From Petropleomorpha daqingensis (GTDB lineage: Bacteria > Actinomycetota > Actinomycetes > Mycobacteriales > Geodermatophilaceae): 64,000 nt of DNA. Location of the stretch: positions 1,054,001 through 1,118,000 of the forward strand of contig NZ_JACBZT010000001.1 in the NCBI RefSeq assembly GCF_013408985.1, written 5' to 3'. This document shows positions 20,569 to 29,726 of the stretch, in pieces. The notes under the pieces are model-generated. The model saw only the letters and a list, made by a program, of their open reading frames with translations. It was not told the origin of the DNA and searched no databases. A program made the translations under genes and the position numbers. Each line of letters starts with the position of its first letter. Within the stretch, counting starts at the first letter, position 1.

Positions 20569-21896
20569 GACCCGGCCACCGGCAGGACGGCGCGGACGCG
20601 GTAGCCGCCGGTGAGCCGAGGCCCTGCCTCGAGCGTTCCCCCGAGCACCGCGAGTCGCTCCCGCAGGCCGATCAGCCCGCGGCCGTTCCCGGGACCGACC
20701 CCGAGGGCGGGCGCCCCGCCGGTGTCGGCGACCTCGACCAGGACGGCGTCGGGCGCGTGCTCGACGGTGATCCGCACGCGCGCTCCCGCGGCGTGCCGCA
20801 CGGCGTTGGTCAGCCCCTCCTGGACCACCCGGTACGCGGCCAGGTCGACGCCCGCCGGGATCGGGGCCGGCGTGCCGGTGACGGTCAGCTCGACCGGCAC
20901 CCCGGTGCCGCGGACGCGGCTGACCAGCGCCGGCAGCTGCCCGAGGCCCGGTTGCGGGGCGAGCCGGTCGTCGTCCGGCTCGTCACCGGCCGTGGTCAGC
21001 AGGTCCATGACGTGCCGGAGCTCCGCCAGGGCCGCGCGACCGCCGGCCTCCACGGCCAGCAGCGCCTCGCGGGCCTGACCCGGCTCCGCGTCCATCACCT
21101 TCCGGGCGGCGCCGGCCTGGATCACCATCACGCTGACGTTGTGGGTGACCACGTCGTGCAGTTCCCGGGCGATCCGGGCCCGTTCGTCCTCGACGGCGAT
21201 CCGGGTCGCCGTCTGCTGCTGCGCCTCGAGCCGGCCGACCCGCTGCTTCCACGTGTGGATGGAGTTGGCCCCGAGGCCGATCGCGAGGATCAGCAGGAAC
21301 GGGACGTACCCGGCCGTGACGTCCGGGACGTTGTCGTCGTGCAGCACCGCGATCAGCGCGGCCCCGATCGCCACGCTCCCCACCGCCAGCAGCCGGTAGG
21401 GGCTGTACATCGCGGCGCTGTACGCGGCGACCAGGCAGGCGGCGAAGGTGAACAGCTTCGTGTCGTCGTCGACCACCCGGACGTGGAACAGCAGCGACGC
21501 GGAGAGGACCAGCCAGAACGCGGCGAGCGGGTAGCGCCGGCGCACCGCCAGGGGCAGCCCGCAGAGCACCGCGAGCACCAGCTCCCAGGGGTGGACGACG
21601 ATGGGCGGCAGGACGAACGGATCGCCGCCAGGCCCGGGCACGAGGAGATCGCCCTCGGGCGGTAGCGGCGCCATCGGGTCGATCAGCTGGGGACCGCGGA
21701 CCCGGACCAGGCAGCGCACGAGGAGCGCGGCCGCGAAGAAGGCGCCGAGGAACACGTCGGCGGTCCAGGCCCACCGGGACAGCGGGACCGGACCCGTGCC
21801 GCGCAGCAGTGCCGCCCGGGCGGCGTGCACCCGGTCCGCGATCACCGCTCCCGTCACCGGGTCAGTGTGGCAAGCAGTCGTCGTCCCGGACATCAC
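20565..21896 (-). CDS. Sensor histidine kinase (HisKA_3 type) of the ABC module
   Basis: 443 aa from GTG 21896, or ATG 21893. Several hydrophobic segments between about 46 and 210 form the membrane sensor. The HisKA_3 helix has His247 in RIARELHDVVTHN, followed by HATPase_c (VVQEGLTNAVRHA N-box, GNGRGLIGLRERL G-box). It pairs with the overlapping regulator gene. It is divergent from the ABC ATPase at 22061, so one intergenic region probably controls both halves. Confidence 0.92.
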   Translation of the reverse strand: MMSGTTTACHTDPVTGAVIADRVHAARAALLRGTGPVPLSRWAWTADVFLGAFFAAALLVRCLVRVRGPQLIDPMAPLPPEGDLLVPGPGGDPFVLPPIVVHPWELVLAVLCGLPLAVRRRYPLAAFWLVLSASLLFHVRVVDDDTKLFTFAACLVAAYSAAMYSPYRLLAVGSVAIGAALIAVLHDDNVPDVTAGYVPFLLILAIGLGANSIHTWKQRVGRLEAQQQTATRIAVEDERARIARELHDVVTHNVSVMVIQAGAARKVMDAEPGQAREALLAVEAGGRAALAELRHVMDLLTTAGDEPDDDRLAPQPGLGQLPALVSRVRGTGVPVELTVTGTPAPIPAGVDLAAYRVVQEGLTNAVRHAAGARVRITVEHAPDAVLVEVADTGGAPALGVGPGNGRGLIGLRERLAVLGGTLEAGPRLTGGYRVRAVLPVAGS

Positions 21897-21929
21897 CCGC
21901 GCGACCCACCCGCCTGCACCGTCGGCCTA

Positions 21930-21942
21930 CATCCCAGGGATG
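21930..21942. promoter_or_regulatory. Palindrome CATCCC-A-GGGATG (candidate regulator site)
   Basis: A perfect 6-bp dyad with a single central A, in the 164-bp gap between the divergent kinase and ABC-ATPase genes. Its position fits autoregulation by the NarL-type regulator. Binding is inferred only. Confidence 0.4.
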
Positions 21943-22060
21943 ACGGGCTGGTCGGTCCGCCCGTCGCGGTAGCCGATCCCGCTCTCGCGGCCGACGCGCT
22001 CCGCGGCGGCCCGCTCCTAGCGTCGGCGCGCACTCGACCGAGCCGACCCGAGGAGCAGCC

Positions 22061-22759
22061 GTGAGCGCACCGATCATCGACCTCCGCGAGGTGAGCAAGA
22101 CCTACGACGGCGCCCGGCCGTCGCTCGACGCGCTCTCGCTGAGCATCGAGCCCGGGGAGGCGGTCGCCGTCCTCGGGCCCTCGGGCAGCGGGAAGTCGAC
22201 CCTGCTGAACCTGATCGCCGGGCTGGACCGGCCCACCACGGGCACGGTCACCGTCGACGGCGAGCGGGTGGACCGCCTCGGCGAGGCGGCCTCGGCGCGG
22301 TTCCGCCGGGCCCGCGTCGGCATGGTCTTCCAGTTCTTCAACCTGCTGGAGGACCTCACCGTCACCGACAACGTGCTGCTCCCGGCACAGCTGGCCGGGG
22401 TGCCGCGGAGGCAGGCCGCCGCCCGGGCGGCCGAGCTGCTGACCGCCCTCGGCATCGAGCGGCACGCCCGCGCCCACCCCGGACGGCTCTCGGGCGGCGA
22501 GCGCCAGCGCGTCGCGATCGCCCGCGCGCTGGTGAACCGACCGGCGCTGCTGCTGGCCGACGAACCGACCGGCGCCCTGGACACGGCGTCGGGGCGTGAC
22601 GTGCAGGCCCTGCTGACCGACCTCAACCGGGAGGGTCAGACGATCGTGCTGGTCACCCACGACGTCGCGCTCGCCGAGGCCTGCGCGACCCGCACCGTCG
22701 AGCTGCTCGACGGCCGGGTCACCCGCGACGTCCTGCGCGGCCTGGCGGCGACGCGATGA
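22061..22759 (+). CDS. ABC transporter ATP-binding protein (MacB/LolD type)
   Basis: 232 aa from GTG 22061 with AGGAG 5 nt upstream. Walker A GPSGSGKST (39-47), Q-loop VFQFFNLLEDLT, signature LSGGERQR (143-150) and Walker B LLLADEPT (163-170) are intact. The LolD/MacB subfamily works with FtsX-fold permeases, commonly as a mechanotransducer rather than a classical importer. It overlaps the permease start by 4 bp. Confidence 0.95.
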   Translation: MSAPIIDLREVSKTYDGARPSLDALSLSIEPGEAVAVLGPSGSGKSTLLNLIAGLDRPTTGTVTVDGERVDRLGEAASARFRRARVGMVFQFFNLLEDLTVTDNVLLPAQLAGVPRRQAAARAAELLTALGIERHARAHPGRLSGGERQRVAIARALVNRPALLLADEPTGALDTASGRDVQALLTDLNREGQTIVLVTHDVALAEACATRTVELLDGRVTRDVLRGLAATR

Positions 22760-25128
22760 GCGCGCTGGGGCGGGTCGTCCGCGCCGGCGTCGGCCGGCGG
22801 CGCGTGCAGACCCTGGTCACGGTCGTGACGACGCTGATCTCGGTGACCGCCGCGATCCTGGCCGCCGGGTTGCTGGTCGCCTCCTCCTCGCCGTTCGACT
22901 CCGCCTTCGCCCGCCGGCACGGGGCGCACCTGGCCGCGCAGTTCGACGCGACGGCGGTGTCCGCGGAGCAGCTGCGGGCCACGGACCAGGTGGCCGGCGT
23001 GACCGCGGTGGCCGGCCCCTTCCCCACCGCGACGGTGGACGCCCGCGCCGGCGAGGGCTCGGCCCACGTGCCGGCCGGCCTGGACCTGGGACCGATGACG
23101 CTGGTCGGGCGCGCCGACCCCGACGGGGCGGTCGACGAGCTCACGCTCGTGGCGGGGGCGTGGCCCACCGAGGCCGGTCAGGTGGTCATCAGCGCGGAGG
23201 CCCCGTTCCCGGCCGACGTGGGCGACACCGTCGTGCTGCCCGACCTGCCGGGGAGCCCGACCCTGGAGGTGGTCGGGGTCGCCCGGTCGGTGACGGGGAC
23301 CGCCGACGCGTGGGCCACACCGGAGCAGGTCGCCGCGCTGTCCGGCGCCCGGTCCGGCTACCAGGTGCTGTACCGCTTCGCCCGCGCCGCGACCGCCGCC
23401 CAGCTCGACGCGGACCGGAGCCGGATCGCCGCGGCCGTGCCAACCGGGGCGCTGACCGGGTCGCGGTCCTACCTCGCCGTCCGGCAGCTCGCCGTGGCGA
23501 ACACCGCGGCGTTCGTGCCGTTCCTCGTCGCCTTCGGGATCCTGGGACTGCTCCTGTCGGTCCTCATCGTGGGCGTCGTGGTCGGCGGATCGGTCGGCGC
23601 GGCCACCCGGCGGATCGGCGTCCTCAAGTCCCTCGGTTTCACCCCCGCGCAGGTGGCCCGCGCCTACACCGCCCAGGCCCTGGTGCCCGCAGCCGTCGGC
23701 ATCGTCCTCGGCGTCGTCCTGGGCAACCTGCTCGCGGTCCCGGTGCTGCACGGCGCCGACACGATCGCCGGCGCTCCGGTGGTCGCCATCCCGGCCTGGA
23801 TCGACGTGGCCGTCGCGGCCGGTGCCCTCGTGGCCGTGGCCGGCGTGGCGCTCGTGCCCGCGCTGCGGGCCGGCCGGCTGCGCACCGTCGAGGCGATCGC
23901 CGCCGGCCGCACCACGGGTGGCGGGCACGTGCGCGGCGGGTTCACCGCCCGGTGGCCGCTCCCCCGCATGATCACCCTGGGCCTCGCCGTCCCGATCGCC
24001 CGGCCGGGTCGTGCCGTGGCGACCGCCCTGGCCGTCGTCCTGGGCGCCGCGGCCGTCACCTTCGCCGTCGGGCTGACCCGCAGCCTGGACGCCGTCCAGG
24101 CAGGTCGCGATCCCGACTCCTCCGGGGCGGTCGTGGTGACCGGCGCCGGCGGACCGGCGGGATCGATCGCCGTGCCCGCCCCCGGCCAGGGCACCCCCGT
24201 CGCGTTCGACGCGGCTGCCGTGGAGAAGGCGATCGCGGCGCACCCCGGCACCCGCCGCTCCTACGGGACCGCGGAGCAGCGCCTGCAGGTCTCCGGCATC
24301 GCGGGGACGACGACCGTGCTCGCCTACTCCGGCGACTCGTCCTGGGCGACGCACCAGATGATCGCCGGCCGCTGGCTCGACGGGCCCGGGGAGGCCGTCG
24401 TCCCCACCCGGCTGCTCACCGCGGCGGGGGCCGACGTCGGGGACACCCTCACGCTCACCGACGAGCAGGGCCGCAGCACCACGGTGCGCATCGTGGGCGA
24501 GGTCTTCGAGCTCAGCCACGACGGCATGGACCTGTTCACCGAGGCGTCCACGTTCACCGCCCTGGGCCTGGACGGTTCACCCGGCCGGTTCACCGTCGAC
24601 CTCGACCCGGGCACCGACGTCGAGACGTACGTGAACTCGCTGCAGGACGTCGTGGACCCGCTCGGCGCCGGGGCCATGAGCAACCCGGCCGGCGGATCGG
24701 ACGTCCTGGCCGCGATGACCACCCTGGTCGCGACGTTCACCGTGCTGCTGGTCGTGGTGGCCGCGCTGGGGGTGTTCAACGTCGTCCTGCTCGACACCCG
24801 CGAACGGGCCCACGACCTCGGCGTGCTCAAGGCGCTGGGCATGACGCCCCGGCAGACCGTCGGGATGGTGCTCACCACGGTGACCGCGATCGGGCTGCTG
24901 GCCGGCGTCGTCGGCGTCCCGGCCGGGCTGGCGCTGCACCACTGGGTGGTCCCGCGCATGGGCGCCGTCGCCGACACGAGCCTGCCCACCGAGGACATCG
25001 CGGTCTACACCGCGCCGCTCCTGGCCCTGCTGGTCCTGGGCGGGCTGGTCCTCGCGGTGGCCGGTGCGCTGGCGCCGGCGAGCTGGGCGGCCGGGAACCG
25101 GGCGCAGGTCGCCCTGCGCACGGAGTGA
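22756..25128 (+). CDS. FtsX/MacB-type ABC permease, two FtsX modules
   Basis: 790 aa. An N-terminal membrane helix (about 20-42) is followed by a large extracytoplasmic domain, then three helices (about 250-375), a middle helix near 415-435, a second extracytoplasmic domain and three final helices (about 655-775). Two FtsX domains face each other, as in transporters of the MacB/YknZ and peptide-resistance groups. The partner is the ATPase upstream. Substrate is unknown. Its stop lies 3 bp from the convergent tsaE stop. Confidence 0.92.
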   Translation: MSALGRVVRAGVGRRRVQTLVTVVTTLISVTAAILAAGLLVASSSPFDSAFARRHGAHLAAQFDATAVSAEQLRATDQVAGVTAVAGPFPTATVDARAGEGSAHVPAGLDLGPMTLVGRADPDGAVDELTLVAGAWPTEAGQVVISAEAPFPADVGDTVVLPDLPGSPTLEVVGVARSVTGTADAWATPEQVAALSGARSGYQVLYRFARAATAAQLDADRSRIAAAVPTGALTGSRSYLAVRQLAVANTAAFVPFLVAFGILGLLLSVLIVGVVVGGSVGAATRRIGVLKSLGFTPAQVARAYTAQALVPAAVGIVLGVVLGNLLAVPVLHGADTIAGAPVVAIPAWIDVAVAAGALVAVAGVALVPALRAGRLRTVEAIAAGRTTGGGHVRGGFTARWPLPRMITLGLAVPIARPGRAVATALAVVLGAAAVTFAVGLTRSLDAVQAGRDPDSSGAVVVTGAGGPAGSIAVPAPGQGTPVAFDAAAVEKAIAAHPGTRRSYGTAEQRLQVSGIAGTTTVLAYSGDSSWATHQMIAGRWLDGPGEAVVPTRLLTAAGADVGDTLTLTDEQGRSTTVRIVGEVFELSHDGMDLFTEASTFTALGLDGSPGRFTVDLDPGTDVETYVNSLQDVVDPLGAGAMSNPAGGSDVLAAMTTLVATFTVLLVVVAALGVFNVVLLDTRERAHDLGVLKALGMTPRQTVGMVLTTVTAIGLLAGVVGVPAGLALHHWVVPRMGAVADTSLPTEDIAVYTAPLLALLVLGGLVLAVAGALAPASWAAGNRAQVALRTE

Positions 25129-25131
25129 CGC

Positions 25132-25578
25132 TCAGCCGAGGCGGCGCTCCCAGTCGCGCCCGTGGGGCACGAGGACGGCGGTCCGCACGTCGTCGTCCTC
25201 GCGCTCCAGCCGCACCTCCAGGTGCTCCTCGGCGAGCTGCTCGACCAGCCCCTGGCCCCACTCCACCACGGTCACCGACTCGTCGGTCGAGGCGTCGAGG
25301 TCGAGGTCATCGACGTCGGCGACGCTGCCCAGCCGGTAGGCGTCGACGTGCACCAGCGGCAGCCGGCCGCCGGTGTGCACGCGGGCGATGACGAAGGTCG
25401 GGGAGGTCACCGGCTCACGGACGCCGAGCCCCAGCCCGATGCCCTGGGTGAGCGCGGTCTTGCCGGCGCCGAGCGGGCCGACGAGGACCACGAGGTCGCC
25501 GGCCTGCAGCAGCTCGGCGAGCTCCACGCCCAGGGCGCGGGTGTCCTCGGGGGTGGGCAGGGTGTGCTCGAGCTTCAC
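25132..25578 (-). CDS. tsaE: tRNA threonylcarbamoyladenosine biosynthesis ATPase TsaE
   Basis: 148 aa from GTG 25578, overlapping the udg stop (GTGA). The P-loop GPLGAGKT is at 34-41, with SPTFVIARVH and HVDAYRL downstream, both typical. It hydrolyses ATP in the TsaB-TsaD-TsaE cycle for t6A. It is separated from tsaB-rimI-tsaD by the two-component/ABC module. Confidence 0.96.
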   Translation of the reverse strand: MKLEHTLPTPEDTRALGVELAELLQAGDLVVLVGPLGAGKTALTQGIGLGLGVREPVTSPTFVIARVHTGGRLPLVHVDAYRLGSVADVDDLDLDASTDESVTVVEWGQGLVEQLAEEHLEVRLEREDDDVRTAVLVPHGRDWERRLG

Positions 25579-26204
25579 GGCAGGCTCCGGGCGACGGCGG
25601 TGAGGTCTTCCAGCAGGCCGGCACGGGGGGCGCCGTTGGGGCCGAACCGGATCGCGGCGGACGGGTGGTAGGTGGCCCACACCGGACGGCCGTCCACCTC
25701 GTGCGGCGCCCCGCGGACGGCCGACAGCACGGTGCGCGGCCCGAGGAACCACTTGGCGGCCGAGAGCCCCAGGGCCACGACGACCGGCGGGTCGAGCAGG
25801 TCCAGCTGCCGTCGCAGCCAGCCGCTGCACCGCGCGACCTCGGAGGACTTCGGCGTCCGGTTGCCCGGCGGCCGGCACTTCACCACGTTGAGCACGGCTC
25901 CCTGGGCCCGGTCCAGGCCGACCTCCGCCAGCAGCAGGTTCAGCAGCTCCCCGGACTTCCCGACGAACGGGCGGCCGGTCGCGTCCTCCTGCGCTCCGGG
26001 CGCCTCCCCCACCAGCACGAACCGCGGCCGCCCGGTCGCCGGGACGTCACCGACGACGACGTGCCGCCGGGCGGCGGCCAGCTCCGGGCAGGCGCGGCAG
26101 GGTCGTGCCGCGGCGGCCAGCGTCTCCCAGTCGGACGCCGACGCGGCGGTGCGCGCGACCTCCTCGGCGGCCGCGTCGAGGCGCGGCGGACGGGGTGCGG
26201 CCAC
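25575..26204 (-). CDS. udg: Family 4 uracil-DNA glycosylase (Fe-S)
   Basis: 209 aa. It removes uracil from DNA. The motif GEAPGAQED (66-74) and HPSAAIR (180-186) are the active-site signatures, and four cysteines (36, 39, 110, 126) fit a [4Fe-4S] cluster. I did not see the KRRIH insert that marks the UdgX branch. The protein is upstream of tsaE with overlapping translation. A mesophilic or thermophilic origin cannot be told from this. Confidence 0.9.
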   Translation of the reverse strand: MAAPRPPRLDAAAEEVARTAASASDWETLAAAARPCRACPELAAARRHVVVGDVPATGRPRFVLVGEAPGAQEDATGRPFVGKSGELLNLLLAEVGLDRAQGAVLNVVKCRPPGNRTPKSSEVARCSGWLRRQLDLLDPPVVVALGLSAAKWFLGPRTVLSAVRGAPHEVDGRPVWATYHPSAAIRFGPNGAPRAGLLEDLTAVARSLP

Positions 26205-26221
26205 GCCAGCACCCTAGGTGC

Positions 26222-28447
26222 TCACTCGAAGCGGGCGGTCTCCGGATCGGTGATCCGCCGCAGCACGGGCAGCGTCGAGGCCAGCACCGCCAGCGCGATC
26301 AGCAGCCCCGCCGCGACCACCACGTAGTAGACGGCGTCCGGCGGGTGCAGCGTGTAGCCCAGCTGGGAGCGCAGGAACAGCCCGGCGGCGAGGAACCCGA
26401 TCCCGGTGGCCGTCGCCGCACCGACCAGCAGCGGGACGGCGCTCTCCAGGACGACCACGCGCCGCAGGGTGCGCAGCCGCGCACCGGTCAGCCGGAGCAG
26501 CGCGAACGGCCGCCGCCGGTCGTTGAGCCCGGCGACGACGCTCACCGCGAGGGTGCAGCCGGCGATCGGCAGGCTGGCCAGGACGACGACCTCGGCCAGC
26601 TGCCGGAACTGCTCGTTCTGCCGGGCGCGGCCCGCGTTCGACTCGGCGACCGTCTCGGGCGCGAAGCCCGGTCGGGGGTCCGGCAGCCCGGTCTCGAGCA
26701 CGGTGCGGGCCCGCTCGATCGCCGCGGCCGAACCGTCGGTGACCACGGCGACGGACAGCACGGGCAACGCAGCCAGCTCGGCGGCGTCGAGATCGGTCTC
26801 CGGCCAGGCGTTCGGCGCGAAGCGGGAGCCGGCGACGCCGGGTTCGATCCGCACCGCGGTGGCGCCGGCCGGGCAGTTGCCGAGGGCTGGGACCCCGGCG
26901 AGGTCGGCGCACGTGACGCCGCCCGAGGGCAGCTGCTCGGTGAACGACACGGCGCGGATCGGCACCACGGCGCGCACTCCCGGGATCGCCTGCAGGTCGG
27001 CGAGGACCTGGTCCGGCACGTCGGCGACGGGAGCGGACGGCACGCGGCCGGAGAAGTCGACGAGGTCGTCGAGCAGGGTCGCCCGGCCCGCCGCGGTCTC
27101 GCTCGGCGCGGCCTCGTAGGCGTTGATCGTGGTGATGATGCCGACCGAGACGCTGCCGACGAACAGCGCGAGGACCAGCCCGCTGATCGCCCGGAACCCG
27201 GCCCGCGGGTCGTCGCCGAGGCGGCGCCCGGCCAGCAGGGCGGCCGGCCGGTCGGCCCGGCGGGCCATCACCCGGGAGCCGAGAAGCGTCAGCCACGGAC
27301 CGGCGACGACCAGCCCGGCCATCACGATCAGGATGCCCGCGGTGAAGGCGTAGATCTGGCCCTGCGTGGTCGCCGGGCGGCCGACGACCACGAACCAGGT
27401 CAGCTCGGCGAGGGCGGCCAGCAGCGGCAGCAGGCGCCAGGCGCGCGGCGGCGGCGGGGTGACCCGGCGGGAGACCCCGAGCGGGGAGACGGTGACGCGG
27501 CGCAGCGCGAGCCGGGCGACCACCGCCGCGGCCACCGGGACCCCCAGCGCGACGAGCAGCACGTCGGTCGCGTCCAGGGCCAGGTCGCTCACGAAGAACG
27601 GGGCGCCGGTGAACGGGATCGGCGCGATCACCGGCCGCAGCGCGACGAACAGCCCGAAGCCGGCGGCCACGCCGAGCACCGCGGCGACCGTCGACTCGAC
27701 CGTGGCGATCGCCGCCACCTGCCGTGGAGTGGCTCCGACCAGGCGCAGCGCGGCGAACCGCTGCTCGCGGCGGGCGGCCGACAGGCGGGTCGCCGTCCCG
27801 ATGAAGATCAGCACCGGGAACAGCAGGGCGGCGGCCACCACCGAGAGCACCAGCGCGATGCCGTTGGCGTCGATGCCGATGGCGAAGCAGGGGCCGTTGC
27901 ACTCGTCCGGCGTCGTGGTGCTGATGCCCGGCACCTTCGTGACGCCGGGCTCCTGCGACAGCTCCGCGGCCGAGTGCCCGATCACGACCAGCAGCGTGTC
28001 GGGCGCCGGCAACCCGGCCGGGCCGATCGTGCCGGCCGGCCGGCCGGGATAGCGGTCGCCGAGCTGGTCGGCAGCGGTCGCGCGCAGCAGGTCGGCCATC
28101 GCCGGGGAGGCGTAGTACTCGCCCGGTGCGGGCAGCCGTGACAGGCCGGGCGGGACGTCGGAGCGCGGCCCGGTGGCCGCGACGTCGACCCGCCCGATCT
28201 GCTCGCCGTGGAACGAGTCGGCGGTCAGCCGCCACCACAGCGGGTCGCCGCCGGTCGAGGGCGTCGCGCCCGCCGCGCCGGTCTCCAGCCAGCCGAAGCG
28301 GTCGTTCTGCGCGTTGACCGCGTGGATGCCGGCCAGCGTGGTCAGCAGGAGGGCGACGCCGAGGGTGACGGCGACCGCGACCATCACCAGCCGGGTCGCG
28401 GCCTCGCGGCCGCCGGCGAGGGTCAGCCGCAGCCCGAAGCGGATCAC
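26222..28447 (-). CDS. FtsX-type ABC permease (PadR-controlled transporter)
   Basis: 741 aa from GTG 28447, which overlaps the ATPase stop. An N-terminal helix (about 20-42), an extracytoplasmic domain, then clusters of helices at about 180-290 and 335-420, a second extracytoplasmic domain (about 430-590) and a final set near 600-740. It is an FtsX-fold permease, about 50 residues shorter than the one at 22756 and clearly divergent from it. Probable role is efflux or envelope maintenance; the substrate is unknown. Confidence 0.9.
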   Translation of the reverse strand: MIRFGLRLTLAGGREAATRLVMVAVAVTLGVALLLTTLAGIHAVNAQNDRFGWLETGAAGATPSTGGDPLWWRLTADSFHGEQIGRVDVAATGPRSDVPPGLSRLPAPGEYYASPAMADLLRATAADQLGDRYPGRPAGTIGPAGLPAPDTLLVVIGHSAAELSQEPGVTKVPGISTTTPDECNGPCFAIGIDANGIALVLSVVAAALLFPVLIFIGTATRLSAARREQRFAALRLVGATPRQVAAIATVESTVAAVLGVAAGFGLFVALRPVIAPIPFTGAPFFVSDLALDATDVLLVALGVPVAAAVVARLALRRVTVSPLGVSRRVTPPPPRAWRLLPLLAALAELTWFVVVGRPATTQGQIYAFTAGILIVMAGLVVAGPWLTLLGSRVMARRADRPAALLAGRRLGDDPRAGFRAISGLVLALFVGSVSVGIITTINAYEAAPSETAAGRATLLDDLVDFSGRVPSAPVADVPDQVLADLQAIPGVRAVVPIRAVSFTEQLPSGGVTCADLAGVPALGNCPAGATAVRIEPGVAGSRFAPNAWPETDLDAAELAALPVLSVAVVTDGSAAAIERARTVLETGLPDPRPGFAPETVAESNAGRARQNEQFRQLAEVVVLASLPIAGCTLAVSVVAGLNDRRRPFALLRLTGARLRTLRRVVVLESAVPLLVGAATATGIGFLAAGLFLRSQLGYTLHPPDAVYYVVVAAGLLIALAVLASTLPVLRRITDPETARFE

Positions 28448-29130
28448 GGCCGGCCGGCCGCGGGTGTCAGCGAGGTGACCAGACCGTCGCGGACGATGAC
28501 CTCGCGGTCGGCGTACGCGGCGACCCGTGCCTCGTGGGTGACCAGGACGACGGTCGTGCCGCGCTCGCGGGCCGAGCCGACCAGCAGGTCCATGACCTGC
28601 TCGCCGGTCAGCGAGTCCAGCGCCCCGGTCGGCTCGTCGGCGAAGAGCACCTCGGGCTCGGCGACCAGGCCCCGGGCCAGGGCCACGCGCTGCGCCTGCC
28701 CGCCGGAGAGCTCGCCGGAACGGCGCTGCTCGAGGCCGGCGAGGTCGAGCCGGTCGAACCAGCCGCGGGCGCGGGTCAGCGCCTCCCGGCGGCGCACGCC
28801 GCCGAGCAGCAGCGGGAGCGCGACGTTCTCCTCGGCGGTCAGCTCGGGCACCAGCTGCCCGAACTGGAAGACGAAGCCGAACCGGTCGCGGCGCAGCGCG
28901 CTGCGCTCGGCCTCGGGCAGGTCGTCGATCCGCCGTCCGCCGACGAGGACCTCCCCGCCGTCCGGCACGAGGATCCCGGCCAGGCAGTGCAGCAGCGTGG
29001 ACTTGCCGGAACCGCTCGGCCCCATCACGGCGAGGATCTCCCCGGGCGCGACGGTCACCGTCGCGCCGCGCAGCGCCGGGGTGCTGCCGAAGGAGAACCG
29101 GACGTCGCGGGCCTCGACCGCGGCGGTCAC
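28444..29130 (-). CDS. ABC transporter ATP-binding protein (PadR-linked)
   Basis: 228 aa from GTG 29130, overlapping the padR stop (GTGA). Walker A GPSGSGKST (about 37-45), Q-loop VFQFGQLVPELT, signature LSGGQAQRV and Walker B VLFADEPTGALD are intact. MacB/LolD subfamily. Genes padR, ATPase and permease form one operon with 4-bp overlaps, so repression by PadR would set the transporter level. Confidence 0.95.
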   Translation of the reverse strand: MTAAVEARDVRFSFGSTPALRGATVTVAPGEILAVMGPSGSGKSTLLHCLAGILVPDGGEVLVGGRRIDDLPEAERSALRRDRFGFVFQFGQLVPELTAEENVALPLLLGGVRRREALTRARGWFDRLDLAGLEQRRSGELSGGQAQRVALARGLVAEPEVLFADEPTGALDSLTGEQVMDLLVGSARERGTTVVLVTHEARVAAYADREVIVRDGLVTSLTPAAGRP

Positions 29131-29651
29131 GACCGGACCTCCGTGCGGAGGGCGTCGAGGCGGGCGGCGGTCAGGTCGATCCAGCGCAGGTCGGCCTCGA
29201 GGTGGAACAGGCCGTGGTCGGCGAGCAGCGCGTCGACCATGCCGCCGCTGCGCTTGACCTCGGTGAGCTCGCGCATCCGCTGCAGGTGCGCCCCCCGCTG
29301 CGCGTCGAGGTAGGCCTGCGCGTCCCGCTCCAGCATCAGCGCGAGGACGACCTTGGCGAACAGCACCGTCTGCAGGTGCGGCTCGGCCTCGACCGGCTCG
29401 CGCAGCCACGCCTCGAACTCGGTGGCGCCGTCCTCGGTGATGACGTAGCGCTTCCGGTCCGGCCCCGCGCCCTGCTCGGTCTCGCCGACGACGACCTTGC
29501 CGTCACGGGCCAGCCGGCCGAGGGTCGAGTAGAGCTGACCGAACGGCAAGGGCCTGCCCCGGCCGAAGAAGGCGTCGTAGTCGCGCTTGAGGTCGTAGCC
29601 GTGCCGCGGTTCGCGCTCCAGCAGCCCGAGCAGGGTGAGGGGTACGCTCAT
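29127..29651 (-). CDS. PadR-family transcriptional regulator
   Basis: 174 aa. An N-terminal winged helix (LTLLGLLEREPRHGYDLKRDYD, then LPFGQLYSTLGRLARDG) is followed by a dimerisation helix region (about 95-170). PadR proteins repress their own operon, often for drug or lipid transporters. ATG 29651 follows TATAGT by only 6 nt, so its mRNA is probably leaderless. The direct repeats at 29661-29694 are candidate operators. Confidence 0.93.
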   Translation of the reverse strand: MSVPLTLLGLLEREPRHGYDLKRDYDAFFGRGRPLPFGQLYSTLGRLARDGKVVVGETEQGAGPDRKRYVITEDGATEFEAWLREPVEAEPHLQTVLFAKVVLALMLERDAQAYLDAQRGAHLQRMRELTEVKRSGGMVDALLADHGLFHLEADLRWIDLTAARLDALRTEVRS

Positions 29652-29657
29652 GGCGGC

Positions 29658-29694
29658 ACTATACCCTCGGTGTATACCTCGCGTACATACCTCG
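29658..29694 (-). promoter_or_regulatory. padR promoter with three 13-bp-spaced ATACCTCG repeats
   Basis: On the - strand TATAGT (complement of 29658-29663) ends 6 nt before the ATG. On the + strand ATACCCTCG (29661-29669), ATACCTCG (29674-29681) and ATACCTCG (29687-29694) recur at 13-bp intervals. The dyad TATAC-N7-GTATA (29660-29676) overlaps the -10 box. This AT-rich patch stands out in the GC-rich background and fits a PadR autoregulatory site. Confidence 0.5.
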
Positions 29695-29726
29695 CCGGAA
29701 GGGCGCAGTCGGCGTCGAGGGCACGA

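Noticed and set aside
26105-28141. A 678-codon open frame opposite the FtsX-type permease
   Set aside because: Antisense shadow of a gene with complete FtsX features; its composition (Arg/Gly/Asp/His-rich) is not protein-like.
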